Source: Mermis nigrescens
Lineage: Eukaryota > Nematoda > Enoplea > Mermithida > Mermithidae
Direction of reading: 5' to 3'
Assembly (NCBI GenBank): GCA_036768485.1
Contig: JAVLUZ010000208.1
Span: 1,055,529-1,119,528 of the forward strand
Length of the DNA: 64,000 nt
Shown: in pieces, positions 1 to 10,874 of the stretch
Layout of the letters: each line of letters begins with the position of its first letter
Numbering within the stretch: position 1 is the first letter of the stretch
Notes under the pieces: generated by a model
What the model was told of the DNA's origin: nothing
Database searches by the model: none
Seen by the model: only the letters and a program-made list of their open reading frames with translations
Translations under genes and position numbers: made by a program

Positions 1-607
1 AAATACGAGAATTCGTAGATTTTACGGAAGATTACAACTTGTAGCTTCTTTCAATTATTATTCTTTGACTTCAAAAATTCAGCTTTTATGCCATATCTTT
101 CGCGTTCATGTCATGCACTATTTTCGAGTAGTTTCATATATTCCCATATGAGCTGAGAGAAGCAAAAGGACCCTCAGGATCCACAACTTGAGTCAATGTC
201 AGACTATTCTCGAACAATCGAACATATTCTGCATGATTTCTAGGGATGGAAACAGGAAAGTTGATCAGAAAAATTTTTGGCGTTTGCATTTGACTAGTAC
301 ACTATTTGTTTCATTTAACCATAAAATGCGTTTAGAACGGAAGTTCAAATGATCTGAAAGGTCAAAATTTTCGATAGATTATTATATTTTTACGGACAAT
401 AGTCACGAAACGAGTTAAATCGGATAAGTACCAAAAAATGCAGCCATCCACGTTAAAATTTTCCATACGAAGTGCCAGTTTTTCCATATTTAACTTAAGG
501 AAAAAAGCCCAGATCCCTGAGATTCTATGGTCCCGAATTCCGAGATTTCATCCTATCCCCAGCCGCCTTAAAAAACTAAGCGTCAATTATTTTTAATCCC
601 GTCGTAG
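1..607. other. Intron sequence upstream of cathepsin gene A exon
   Basis: No gene, RNA or repeat recognised here. It ends in a splice acceptor TAG at 605-607. The exons for the signal peptide and the first part of the propeptide of gene A should lie to the left of the window, as they do for the tandem copy (49357-51575). Confidence 0.5.
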
Positions 608-775
608 ACTCACGAAGAATTCGTGACCTCGATGAAGGGCTTCGAAAGGGGTTCGGAAACTAGATTAAATCGGACGCAGGAGGGCTCAAACCGCAGATTA
701 AAACGGCAAGGCTCCGCGGTACCGGACAGCGTGGATTGGAGTGCAGCTGGATACGTGACCGGGGTCAAGGATCAA
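608..775 (+). CDS. Cathepsin L-like gene A: exon with propeptide end and mature N-terminus
   Basis: The exon codes for 56 residues beginning THEEF, the usual end of the I29 inhibitor propeptide, and ending SVDWSAAGYVTGVKDQ. That last part is the mature N-terminus of papain-family proteases, and its final Gln is the oxyanion-hole residue. It follows an acceptor TAG (605-607) and ends at a GT donor (776). The tandem copy at 53994-54185 is nearly the same but 8 residues longer in the linker before the mature domain. A dibasic stretch (RRLKRQG) before the mature start may be the processing site. The family call is firm. The function (lysosomal or secreted endopeptidase) is inferred from family. 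Confidence 0.85.
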
Positions 776-837
776 GTCAGCTTTAAATCATGGATCAATT
801 ATCCGAAATTCTCGTTTTAATTATACTTTATTTTAAG

Positions 838-870
838 GGTCATTGCGCCGCGTGCTGGGCCTTCAGCGCC
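838..870 (+). CDS. Cathepsin L-like gene A: active-site Cys exon
   Basis: An 11-codon micro-exon reads GHCAACWAFSA between an acceptor AAG (835-837) and a donor GTAAGT (871). The second Cys, before Trp, is the catalytic nucleophile of the family. The usual C-G-S-C-W is C-A-A-C-W here and also in gene B, so it is a fixed variant and not a sequencing slip. Phase 0 on both sides fits the neighbouring exons. Confidence 0.88.
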
Positions 871-2046
871 GTAAGTTAAGCCGATGGCTTACCACAGTCT
901 GTTTCATTTGAGAGCTTTTTCAGTAAATCCTTGTCGTTCTACAGTAACTCTATCTTTCTTATTTAGTGTAGGTCGCCTATAGATCACTGTAGCTTGGCAT
1001 CGATAGGGTTTTTCAATAAAATTTTTTGTATGGCATAATTTATTCTAATCTTCAAGCAGATCATGCAATGTGCATGGCGAATGTCGCGCATTTCGCTTAT
1101 CGTAATCGGCCTACACAATCGACTTATGTTCTAAAAAAATAATACGACTTCCGAGTAGCTCAGCGGTAGAACTTCGCTTGTCGTCGAAGCAGCCCGGAAT
1201 ACTCCGGGTTCGATTCCAGCCGCTAAGCATTTATTCAGCGCACTTAATATCCCAGCACTGTTCTTAGTTTATTTGGACGGTTTTGTGCATTAAAAATGTT
1301 AGGATGACAGCCTCTTGCCCCCACCAGATATGCACGTGGTGGAGAGGAAGGAGGTTTGGGAGATACCCTCGAGAATGGGAAAATAGAGCATTTCGCGGGG
1401 AAAATGAGGCAAAATGAAAATGATGCAAAAAAAGCCAAAAACGGATGAAAATTGCATTTTTCCGTCAAAATGCTCCAAAGTGACCAGAAACTGTGTAATA
1501 ACGTAGTTTTAACGCTGTTTCATTGCATATACTAGTGTTTGAGGTCATTTTGGTCCAAAAAATCTCAATTTTTGACATCCCCCTACAGACCGGCTGAGCC
1601 CGTCTACCGATCTACCATGCTGTGCATCTATGGCCCGCTGAGCTTATCTGTCGACTAACAGTAAATCATATTATTATTACGCTTACTGTGACCTCCAAAA
1701 AAATCCACTGAAAAAGCTCTCAAATAAATGAAACAGACTACAAATGTGGCTTAGGTCGTCGTATGAAGCATACACGTGCACAGGAAGACGAGACAAGGTT
1801 AAAAGGAAAGATGGATAAAAATCGGCAAATATTCTACAAAAGCGATTAAGTCGACAAAAAACTATGGAAATAACAATGCTGAGCCGGAAACGTTTGACGT
1901 TTTTGCCTTTTCGAACCTAATTTTAGGCACTATACATGGGTTAGGTACTGTTGCGCCGTGAGAACCTAAAAAATAAAATTTCGGGGGGAGGGGGGACGCG
2001 TGCCCCTCTCTTGACTCTGCTCTTTCCTTGAATGGAGTCGTTTCAG
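871..2046. other. Gene A intron 2
   Basis: AT-rich intron from GTAAGT to a polypyrimidine tract and TTTCAG. It contains a tRNA-like sequence (1146-1228). I see no other gene in it. Confidence 0.6.
1146..1228 (+). pseudogene. tRNA-like sequence (pseudo-tRNA or SINE head)
   Basis: A good A box (GTAGCTCAGCGGTAGA) and a perfect B box (GGTTCGATTCC) stand at tRNA spacing. The anticodon arm CTTCG/CGAAG closes an 8-base loop containing GTC instead of the usual 7, and a CCCGGA/TCCGGG hairpin sits in the variable region. Acceptor ends do not pair. I read it as a tRNA-derived pseudogene or the head of a SINE, not a working tRNA. Confidence 0.45.
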
Positions 2047-2238
2047 ATCGCGGCTCTTGAAAGTCATAATATGCGCCGAAACGGGGTACTTATTCCACTG
2101 TCGGAGCAAAATTTAATGGATTGCAGCGTTTCTTACGGCAACAACGGTTGCACCAGCGGTTCGGTGGACAGATCGTATCGATATGTCCGAGACAACGGCG
2201 GCATAAATTCGGAGGCTTCTTACCCGTACGAAGCTGAG
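2047..2238 (+). CDS. Cathepsin L-like gene A: exon 3
   Basis: 64 codons between TTTCAG and donor GTAT. The product has the family signature around [18 protein letters not shown] and ends [14 protein letters not shown], the conserved GGI..E..YPYE segment of cathepsin L. Gene B exon 58200-58391 is also 64 codons and about 80 percent identical by eye. The next exon of gene A is 30.5 kb away because of the Polinton nest. Confidence 0.9.
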
Positions 2239-4907
2239 GTATAAAAAAGTGAAATAAAATAAAATAAAAAGTTTGTAAGATTAAGATGAATTTAAGCCTA
2301 CTTACGCCAGGCATAAAGTAGGATTAAGCCATAGTGAAAAGCCGTTGGCTTCTATCGAAAATCAAGATGGTAAATGCGGCTCAGGTGAGGAGGGTGGACG
2401 CTAAAGTATTTTCAAACGAAATAATAAGGAGCAGGAACGTAGTGAAAATTCTTGAAACGCAGTGGAAAGACTGCTGGTATAAATTTCAGCAAACTTTTGG
2501 GCTAATAATCTCAAAATTATCGGGCTTTTCGCGCTGGATTTATTGTTTTTGTGCAACTTTTGTCTTCTGAAAAGCCCAAGTTTGAGTAGAATATGGTAAA
2601 TATGTCAAAATTTTCTGTAGCTCTGCCCAGAATTATTTATTTTTTCGTGATTTTCCTTTGCAATGTACCAATTGAATACAAAATAGGTTAAACAAAGGGT
2701 CAAGCTTGGACAGTGAAGCTATTTCATACAATTAATTTTTTAAATTTGATTAAAATAAAGTTAAATTTGTAAAGAAGTTCAAAATTTTTCCTTTCTTCAA
2801 TATGTAGAGAACAATGAGAAACGCTCAGAAACAGCATGATTCTTGCCTATCTACCGGTAGGTGTTGAGATATCTGACTTCAAAATCTTAGTTTCCCCTAA
2901 TTCATAAGGCTGCTTTAGAAACAGTTTTCGGTCATTTTCGTCAACTTGTTTTATATGCTATTTCAAAAAATTATGAGGCTAATACACGGGCAAAGAACAG
3001 GTCTACTCTATGTGGAAGGACAATAGGCCATCGGGTACATAGATATAGATGATAATATTTTAATATAATTATGTCTCGACCACCGGAGATGGGTAAAAAT
3101 AATGATACATTTTCTAGTTCATCCTCCCTTGGCCGTAAAAAATTTTGATAGGTAATGCCTGAAAAAATGGAAAAATTGCATTGCTTCGACTTGAATTGTT
3201 CAAATTTTCTGCGCTTCACACCAGTTCTGATTTAGTTTCCACAAGTGTAGCTCGAGCGCAACTAAAAAACGACATTTTTTAGTACAAAAAATTTTTCCTG
3301 TAAAAAATTTAAAAATTTAGGAAAATGATGAATAGAGCAATGTCTAAGAAGTTCGCGATTTTTTCGAGCTATCCCGACGAATTTCTTAAGATATAGATGA
3401 ATTTATGTTGAGTCCGTCCGCTTATTGGCCGAATTCGACGAGTAGATATATGCCTGGCTATATGTATTCCAAATTGTGCTTACTTGAGAACAAAAATTAT
3501 AGAGAAGCAATGAAGCTGGGAAAATATCTAAGATTTGAGGTCTGTTAGCTTGAAATTGCGCTAAATTTGCTTAGCAGTCTTTCAAATGCGCTTGATAAAT
3601 TTTTAAATTTATGTCGCGAGTGTCTTTAAGTGAATATAATTTATCCGAATTTTTCTACTACAATATGACGATCAATTAGGTAAGCGTTCATATAATATTT
3701 GCCAAAGGCAAAAATAATTTATTTTTTTTGCAATTTTTATTTGAATATGTTTTAATAATAATTGTAAAAAAGATCTTTTTATCAACTTTTTTTATTTATG
3801 ATCCAAGTGAAATTTGTGAAGCCTATGAAAATTCTAGTCAAGGTAGAATAGAATGAATTTTTTTGCATTTTTGATTTCAAATTGCTTTGATAATAATTGT
3901 GAATAGGATTTTCCTATCTACTTTTATTCGTTATGTTCCAAATAAAAATTTGTCAATCTAGCGAAAATTTCGGATAACGTAGATAGCCAATAAATTTTTT
4001 TGCATTCGTGATTCTAAATTGCTTTGATAATGATTGTAAGGAAAATTTTATTGCCTACTTTTACTAATTATCTCCCGAGTAAGAACTTGTCAATCCAACG
4101 AAACTTCTCAGTGCCGCTTGATTCAAATTAGATCTGTGTCATCCTATTAAAAACTCGTGTTACGAATTTAATTACGGTAATTTGCATTACACTCGGATGC
4201 AACATAAGTCTCAAATATTTGTGGAATTCAATTATTAAATAAACTGCTAAGAATAGAGTCATCGCAAATATATTTTTACCCACGTGATCGTAAAATTATC
4301 CGCAAAACACTCATAAATGCTTAAGCTTAAATTAGGGAATATTGGCGTCATTGGTCTTTAATCTTGATATAATTTTAGAATTTTTAATTTATAAATTATA
4401 GCATCATAAAAGACCGTATTAGTTAATAGACTAGCGATTAAGTGAAATTATAAACGCAAACGATAGAAATTTCCTAAACTCGCTTAGTCCAAATTTGAAA
4501 TGAGAAAAAAAACGATTGACCTAATCTTAAATTTTTAAATTTTTTAATAAAAATGTCGTTAACTCTCGAAGAATGCTCGCTTACTTAATAAAGTTGATGT
4601 CAGGAATAAATAATGCAAAATAAATTCTGGCACTGTTCATGTACGATGAGCACTAAATTCATAATGCAAAAACTTTTGAAGGCAGAGACAAAAAATTTTC
4701 AAAAAGAACGAAGAATACATAGATAAAAAAAGTAGAAATGCATCTAGAACAATCTTAAACGTGCAATCAAGTATTGTTGAATATAAGAAGAAGCTAAATT
4801 TCGAGGGGTAGTCAAGGCGGTGGCAAAACTCCCAAAGAAAAGTGCTAATAATATAGTTGGGTTTGCCAGATTCTTGGGGGTCTAATCTCCCTCTCCCGAG
4901 CCAGCGT
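2239..4907. other. Gene A intron 3, proximal part
   Basis: Intron sequence with no gene recognised. Segments at about 3880-4260 match the intron of gene B (about 58730-59060), so they date from the tandem duplication. The last six bases (CAGCGT, 4902-4907) are the candidate, imperfect target duplication of the outer Polinton (CAGGTT at 30313-30318). Confidence 0.6.
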
Positions 4908-5520
4908 AGTAGTTATGCGTGGTACCCTGGCGGAAACGTTATAGCATACGCAATGGTAGAGCATAGGTTAGGAGGCGGGGCCCTGCGTCCTGAGGTAGGA
5001 GTCAGGGCGATGTAGTTAAGGATAGGCAACGCTATAACATATACAATGATTAGGCATAGGAGGACATAGCTAAGGAGTGGAAGGGGTAAAGTAAGTCTAA
5101 GTGTAAAGTTTAACTTAGACAAGGTGTAAAATAAGCCCATGGCATAAAGTTATCTTTAGTGTAAACTAAGCCTTATTAGGACTAACTAAGACTGAGCTAA
5201 GCCTAATCGTAATGTAACCCCCAGAGTAAACTAGGCCTAAGCTCGATCGGAGTTCAATGAGTTGTATATGACTTCCTGGCCTTTCATCTGGTATGACTTT
5301 TTGGCGCTTCTGACAGTGTGCATTGCTAAATATATTGTTTGACTTCCTGGTTCTTTACCCGGAGACGTTATGCAATCACCGGACACATTACGCAATCACC
5401 GGACACATTATGCAACTAAGACAGAAATGTATATAGAAATGACTTCCTGCCACTTTGTAACTTCCTAGCCCTAGCTAAGACATGTTGACGGGCAGTGTGT
5501 TGATTGATTTCTTGGCCCTT
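4908..5520 (+). repeat. Outer Polinton left terminal inverted repeat
   Basis: Inverted match to 29733-30312. It starts AGTAGTTATGCGTGGTACCC and carries GTTATAGCATA-type words, CTAAG-rich subrepeats and several GACTTCCTGG-type boxes that also occur in the repeats of the middle element. Confidence 0.75.
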
Positions 5521-6054
5521 GCTTTGGTTACCAGACCGCCGCCAGGGTCGAGAGCGGGTGAGGCCCAACACGTCAAGCATATTTCTATATCATTCTCGCC
5601 ATACACGTGTTATATAGCAAAATAAATTCCTGAGGCAGGTTGCTACAAATAACAGTCTGATTGAGCTTAAATCTTGCATTTAGACTGAATAAAAGATATG
5701 CTTTAAATGCTTAGCCTGACATAGTTACAGTATGCTTAGCTGGAAAGTATGGGATATCAAGACCAGGTTTTGGCGGAATTTTTTACTGTTTTTTGGCTTT
5801 AACTATATGCACTATTTTTGGCTTTGCTCAATGGTACAAATGCGTATCTATGCGCTTAAGAGTGAAGTTTGAACATGTTTCATGGGTTTGAAAGAATGGC
5901 ATTTGCTTTGCAATAACCCGAAATGCGGACCGGCCAGTAGGGCATATGAGTAGAATCTAGTATTGGATGCATAAGTCATGGGCCAAGCATCTAATGTAAA
6001 TCCTCAAAGGGTGAAATGACCCACATTTGCACCCAATCAGATGGACTGATGGGT
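5521..6054. other. Outer Polinton, unassigned sequence
   Basis: Lies between the left repeat and the PolB relic. It may hold further decayed polymerase sequence on the - strand, but I could not follow a reading frame. Confidence 0.4.
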
Positions 6055-6795
6055 AATTAGGTCATAGCGACGATTGGCTGTGTACAGATTGGCAACTTTC
6101 TCTGCAGCGAGCACTTTACTAAAGTAAGCCTTGATTCAGTTGTTGGGCCAGTTACATTTTGAATTTGTTCTTCAGCATCTAGGCCATATGTTCTATTTGC
6201 CTCAACATTAAGACCAGCTCTGCTTATCAACTCTAACGCTCGCTGCTTTTGCAGAATGTGTTGACTCTTGTCGCCTTTTCAAATGGCTTTCAAATGTGGA
6301 TCTGTGTCTAACCTTGCTATTCCTGTTATAACAGCTCAGAGCAGTGATAAATCATCTCGAGATGTAATTTCAATATAATTTTCTTCTTCTGCAGAATTCA
6401 TCTGCAGTTGTAAAATCAATAGAGAGGCCCACACCTCATTGTGGTTTGTGGTCTAACCATATCATCACTGAACTTAAATTCCCTCTTTGATTCAGACATT
6501 TTCTCCATTAAGCTAAAAACTTTGTCAGCATTCTTATTTTTACGCCTAGTGAGTGGTAGAATTACAGGCTCGAACAAGTCTGAGTGTGGGATTCCAAAGT
6601 CAATCATGTTTTCGAAAGGGCACTTAGGTAACATATTCTGGATAGCACTATCAAAAAAGGTTCCAATTTTTTAAATAGATTTGGACATTTGTGTACGTTA
6701 GAAAATTTAAGTGAATAAGCCTTTACTGTTGTTCTAAATCTACAAACAAGAATGAAAGCAAGTCTGTCTACTGTGTAATATTGATTAACGTCCAT
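6055..6795 (-). pseudogene. Outer Polinton PolB N-terminal region, broken
   Basis: The - strand start at 6795 (MDVNQYY...) and a second frame at 6416-6634 align with the inner Polinton reading frame 9881-10369 (shared ...NADKV.S..E...S...F..S-D pattern). Further down, to about 6055, a third stretch with stops resembles the region before the exonuclease domain of Polinton protein-primed DNA polymerases, as I remember that family. Several frameshifts and stops make it a relic. The polymerase domain itself is not seen. Confidence 0.55.
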
Positions 6796-6914
6796 TGTTA
6801 TGCATCCCCTTTGTTATTCAATTCCTTACAGTCAATCATTTACTAATCTGCATGTACCCAAACATGTCTAAGCATGTTTGAGCTTGCCCGAGACATGCCC
6901 GGGCATGTTCAAGG

Positions 6915-6926
6915 TTTATAAATACG
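6915..6926 (+). promoter_or_regulatory. TATA box of the outer zinc-ribbon gene
   Basis: GTTTATAAATAC, 47 bases before the ATG at 6974. It is the same box type that precedes genes of the inner Polinton. Confidence 0.55.
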
Positions 6927-6973
6927 AAAAATGTTCAAGGTAAAAGACACCAAAAAAAAACTTTTTTAACAAA

Positions 6974-7165
6974 ATGGAAGAAGTTAAGGAAGTGAAACCG
7001 CGTCTTTTGTTGAGGAAGAGAAGAAACTGTACGGGAGGTTCATCAAACCACCCATGCAGTTGTGCGGTGGGAATCTTGAGTAGCCTATGTACGCATTCAT
7101 GGTTTAGCTGTGTTATTTTTGTCAACAAGCATCATCGGAACGCCACTTCTTGGAAACTAATGGAG
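6974..7165 (+). pseudogene. Outer Polinton zinc-ribbon gene, 5' part
   Basis: Homologous in DNA to the inner gene at 10490. The start is kept, but a frameshift follows within about 15 codons. A CYFC motif matches the first Cys pair of the inner gene. The gene is cut twice: by a hAT-like MITE (7174-7813), and by the middle element at 7834. Its second Cys-pair region is found beyond the insertion at 27211-27300. Confidence 0.6.
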
Positions 7166-7173
7166 GTTGTTGG

Positions 7174-7813
7174 TAGTGTTGTAAAAGATAAGGATTTTCT
7201 GCAAGATAAAAGATAAAGATAAAGTTTAAATTTTAAAATCTAGAAGATAAAGATAAAGATAAAGATAAAGATAAAAAATTAAGAAAGATAAAGATAAAGA
7301 TAATTTGCAAGATAAAGGAACCAAAAAGATAAAGATAAAGATAAAGATAAAGTGTACATATGTAAATATGGTCGTCTGGACCAAGGACAATGATTTTTGT
7401 GAAGTGCAATAAAGGAGAGTGGGTTTTGTAAAGTTTTGTAAAGCAGCCAACTGAATGCCCTAATTTTTGCACCTGAGATCAAAGAGGTGATAGGCATTAA
7501 GCACACATAAATGTAGGTGTGGGGGTTTACCCGCAGTATCTGACTGACCCATGTACTACTATTACTGGCAGACCACTTCTCACGTCAAACCTGCATTTTG
7601 GATTACATGCTAACTTATGTATATACTTTTCTCTTTTTGCAAGATAAATTCCTATCGAAAAAGATAAAGATAAAGATAAAGATAGCTTGTGATTTTTCCA
7701 AAAGATAAAGATAAAGATAAAGATAAAAAATCGTCAAGATAAAGATAAAGATTTCTTTATCTTTTCTTTATCTTGCTAAAAAGATAAAGATAAAGATATC
7801 TTTTACAACACAA
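7174..7813. mobile_element. hAT-like MITE rich in GATAAA repeats
   Basis: Terminal inverted repeats TAGTGTTGTAAAAGATA and its complement (one mismatch) are flanked by a perfect 8-bp duplication GTTGTTGG (7166-7173 and 7814-7821). The inside is largely (AAAGAT)n-type tandem repeat (7205-7365, 7660-7800). The 8-bp duplication points to a hAT-type transposase. No coding capacity. Confidence 0.8.
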
Positions 7814-7833
7814 GTTGTTGGTACATGAATGTG

Positions 7834-9191
7834 AGTAGTTATACGTGGCCCCCTAGCGGCAACGCTATAACATAGGCAATGGTTAAGCATAGACAATTAT
7901 TAGGAATAGACAACGTTATAACATAGGCTAACGCTATAACATATACAATGCATAAGGATAGGCGAGGGGTGGAGCCTTGCGCCCTGAGGTAGGGGCCAGG
8001 GCGCAATGGTTAAGGATAGGCAATGGTTAAGGATAGACAATGGTTAAGGATAGGATATAGTTGAGGAGTGGAAGGGTCAAAATTGGCAGGGTGCCAGCTT
8101 AGGCTTAAGTGTAACCTAAGACTAAACCAGAATGAAGATTAAAACTAGACTAAACCCGAACTAAGATTAAAACTAGACTAAACCCGAACTAAGACTAAAA
8201 CTAGACCAAATCTGAATTTAGTGTAAACTAAGATTAAAGTGAGCATAGTTGTAAAAAACATAATTTTGTGTTAAACTATGGCTACCCAGCTACAACGTTC
8301 CTGGGGGGAGGAGGAGCCCTCCAATGCATCCCCTACAATACTTATAAGCAGTGGTCCGCTCTTGCAACACATCAATACGCCTATGCGTATTGTGTGTATC
8401 CATTGCCATTCAGTCTAAAAATTGCCTTAAATGTGCCAAAGTATGGCAAAACTAAGCAGAAGGACTGTGCAGCAGTGGTCCGCTCTTGCTACCACTGCCA
8501 CTCAGTCTAAAAATTGCCTTAAATGTGCCAAAGTATGGCAAAACTAAGCATAAGGACTGTGTATCAGGGGTGCGCTCTTGCTACCCCTGCCACGCAGTCT
8601 TAAATATATCGAAAATGTGTCAAAGTAAGACAAAACTAAGCTTAAGGACAGTGTAAACTAAGCTTAGGTAAGCCAAGGGGTAAAACAAGCCTAAGCATTA
8701 TAGAAATTTATCAAGCAGTGTATGGCTTCCTGGCCCTTTATATTCACCTGGCAGATTATGCAATTAAGTCTAAATATGAAGTAAGTTTGTAAGCTAAGCC
8801 TAGCTGAGCTAGGGATTAAAGTGGGCCTAGGCACAAAAGGAGTGTGTATATATAAGTTTGACTTACCAGTCCTTCGAATTCACGGTCCTTCGATGTCCCA
8901 TTTTTGACTTCCCGGTCCTTCAATTTCCTGGTACTTCGTCACTTCCTGGTCCTTTGACTTCTTGGCCCTCGCTTAGATGTGTTGAAGCAGTGGTCCGCTC
9001 TTGCAACACATCAACAGGTCTACACATGTTGTGTGTACCCCCTGCCATTGCAAATAATGGATTAATTAAGCTAAAATCTTAGATTTCTCGGGGTTAGCCA
9101 GTATTTGCGACCCGTCTTCGATTGTTGTGGCCCACAATTCAGGCGTTATCAGTTGCTCATGTTGAGTGGCGTCGTAGACGATTATATGGTT
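7834..9191 (+). repeat. Middle element left arm, outer segment
   Basis: Inverted match to about 25855-27204. It contains CTATAACATAGG-type words, GACTAAACCCGAACTAAGAT subrepeats (8110-8230), GCAGTGGTCCGCTCTTGC repeats and a short inverted pair GATGTGTTG/CAACACATC (about 8980-9013). The last six bases (ATGGTT, 9186-9191) are the target duplication of the inner Polinton. Confidence 0.85.
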
Positions 9192-9960
9192 AGTACTTAG
9201 GCGTGGGTCCCTAGGGAGCAATGCTATAACATAGCCTGTGTTATAGCATAGGCGGGGACGTTAAAATCTGCGCCCTGGCTTTTCTCAGGGCGCAAGAATT
9301 GGGCGTGCCCGGACCTGCCCGGGGAGGGTGCGCGCGCCAGCCCAGGGCCAGGGGCCCAGGGGTAGGGGTGCAATAGCCCAGGGGGTTATAACCCAGGGGG
9401 TTATTACCCCGCGGGTTATTTGTGAAGAGGCGTAAGTCAAGAACCAGCGGTCGGATTGGGCTCAAATTTTCAGAGTATATTAGGTATATGTTAGACATGC
9501 TATGTAAAAAATTTCAGTGCGCAGCCTACAGTATACCAGCATTAGTTTACACTTTTTCATAAATCCAGGACCAATGCTTGGATTTTGTTCTAAATTTTCA
9601 GGAAATGATGTATATAGGCGAGGCATGCCATGCACAGAATTTAAGCGCGCAGCCTACAGTATACCAATTTACTTTACACTTTCTCATATAGTACTCTAAC
9701 TTTAGGGATAGAGGGCGGATTTAGCTCAAACTTCCAGGGTAAGATATATAAATTGTTGCTGCGCTATGTACAAAATTTTAGCGCGCAACCTACAGTATAC
9801 CAATTTTTTACAATGCTCCCAGGAAAAATTGTGTGCACGTGCTCAGGCAGGGGCCCAGAGTCAGATGGGGGACACTACCGCTACTTTACACCGCTGTATG
9901 ATCGTTCGTGATGCATAATATTCTCTTGCTTGCTCACTGAAATGTTGCCACAGATTAGCT
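9192..9960 (+). repeat. Inner Polinton left terminal inverted repeat
   Basis: Inverted match to 18119-18735. It has three copies of a roughly 130-bp unit with the word GCGCAGCCTACAGTATACCA (about 9517, 9645, 9778). The right repeat has two copies, which explains most of the 769 versus 617 bp length difference. Confidence 0.85.
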
Positions 9961-10369
9961 TACGAAAAAACTCCCTCACATCAGGTTCAAGGCCAGTTCC
10001 GGTTTGTTGTTTTTTGTCAATAATAACTAATTTGAAAGCTTTGTCCTCGCTTAAGCAAAACTCGTTCTTAGACTGGGCTACATTTTCAATAATGCTCAAA
10101 ACCTTGTCAGCATTTATATACTCACGTTGAGTAAATGGAACTAACACAGGTGCATGAAGGCACGGTAGTCTAATTTCAATACCTACCAAAGAGTCAGGAG
10201 GACAGTCATGCAAGATATGCTTGATAGCTTCCTCAAAAATCTGCTCAAAGACCTCAAACAGATTAGGGCATTTCTTAAACCGCAGCAAAAATGCTCTTGC
10301 AGTTCTCTTGAACCTACGAACAAAAATCTCTGGGAACTCATGTACTTCAAAGTATTTATTCAGATCCAT
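9881..10369 (-). pseudogene. Truncated N-terminus of Polinton PolB-type protein
   Basis: A 162-codon frame. Residues 1-136 resemble the N-terminal domain that precedes exonuclease and polymerase domains in Polinton PolB proteins (MDLNKYF start, then a conserved RRF.RTARAFLLRFK stretch). From residue 137 the frame runs into the terminal repeat (9960) and stops at 9881. A deletion has therefore fused the beginning of the gene to the inner edge of the repeat, removing the exonuclease and polymerase domains. A TATA box lies 36 bases upstream on the - strand. The family assignment rests on memory and on a homologous relic in the outer element. Confidence 0.6.
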
Positions 10370-10404
10370 TTTTAATGTAAGAACTTTATGGAGTTATACT
10401 TGCC

Positions 10405-10416
10405 CATATTTATAGA
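10405..10416 (-). promoter_or_regulatory. TATA box, PolB gene (inner Polinton)
   Basis: On the - strand TCTATAAATATG, 36 bases before the ATG at 10369. It is divergent from the + strand box at 10430. Confidence 0.7.
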
Positions 10417-10429
10417 CATACAATCAAAA

Positions 10430-10441
10430 TCTATAAATACT
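10430..10441 (+). promoter_or_regulatory. TATA box TCTATAAATACT, zinc-ribbon gene
   Basis: Exact consensus box. The ATG at 10490 is 49 bases downstream. Confidence 0.75.
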
Positions 10442-10489
10442 AATAATGGTCTACTGTTTAAACACTCTTTTTAGTACGATAAGGAGAAA

Positions 10490-10818
10490 ATGGAAGGAAT
10501 CAGGGAAATCCAAAAGCGTCTTTTTCTGGATGAGGAGAAGAAGCCATATGGCCGGTCCATCAAACCGGCCATCGAGCTATGTGGGAGGAACTTGGATCGG
10601 CCCATGTACTCCTAATGATCCAGCTTTGCTATTTTTGTCAGAAAAATAGTTCTGAAAGGGACTTTTTTCGAAACAAATTCTGGTAGGGGTACTTGAATAT
10701 CCAAATGTGCCCTAGGTGCAGCGAGTTTAATAGAGCCATGCAGGAAGCGGGCAAAAGAGTGCTGAAGCGCTATTCTGATCAGCAGGCTGAGGAGGAAAAG
10801 GCCAAAACAGCATACTAA
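10490..10818 (+). pseudogene. Small zinc-ribbon protein gene, broken
   Basis: The start (MEGIREIQKRLFLDEEKK) opens a basic segment. A frameshift near 10605-10620 leads into a frame with Cys pairs C-Y-F-C (10627-10638) and C-P-R-C (10708-10719), then an Arg/Lys/Glu-rich tail ending at TAA 10816. An in-frame TAG lies at 10684. The outer element has relics of both halves. The two CxxC pairs suggest a zinc ribbon of about 105 residues. Function unknown: DNA binding or transcription would be a guess. The next TATA box begins one base after its stop. Confidence 0.55.
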
Positions 10819-10819
10819 G

Positions 10820-10831
10820 TCTATAAATAAG
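10820..10831 (+). promoter_or_regulatory. TATA box TCTATAAATAAG
   Basis: Begins directly after the zinc-ribbon gene stop. The ATG at 10875 is 44 bases downstream. Confidence 0.7.
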
Positions 10832-10874
10832 GGTGCGCGTTAGGTATATTATATATGCAGCTCTTAAAGAAAGC

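Noticed and set aside
7226..7506. Leu/Tyr/Ser-rich frames on the - strand
   Set aside because: Translations of the GATAAA repeats of the MITE.
9241..9498. Identical-start 85-codon frames in both inner terminal repeats (MSNIYLIYSEN...)
   Set aside because: They exist only because the terminal repeats are inverted copies. The two frames diverge after 27 residues and the tails are Pro/Gly-rich translations of a GC-rich stretch.
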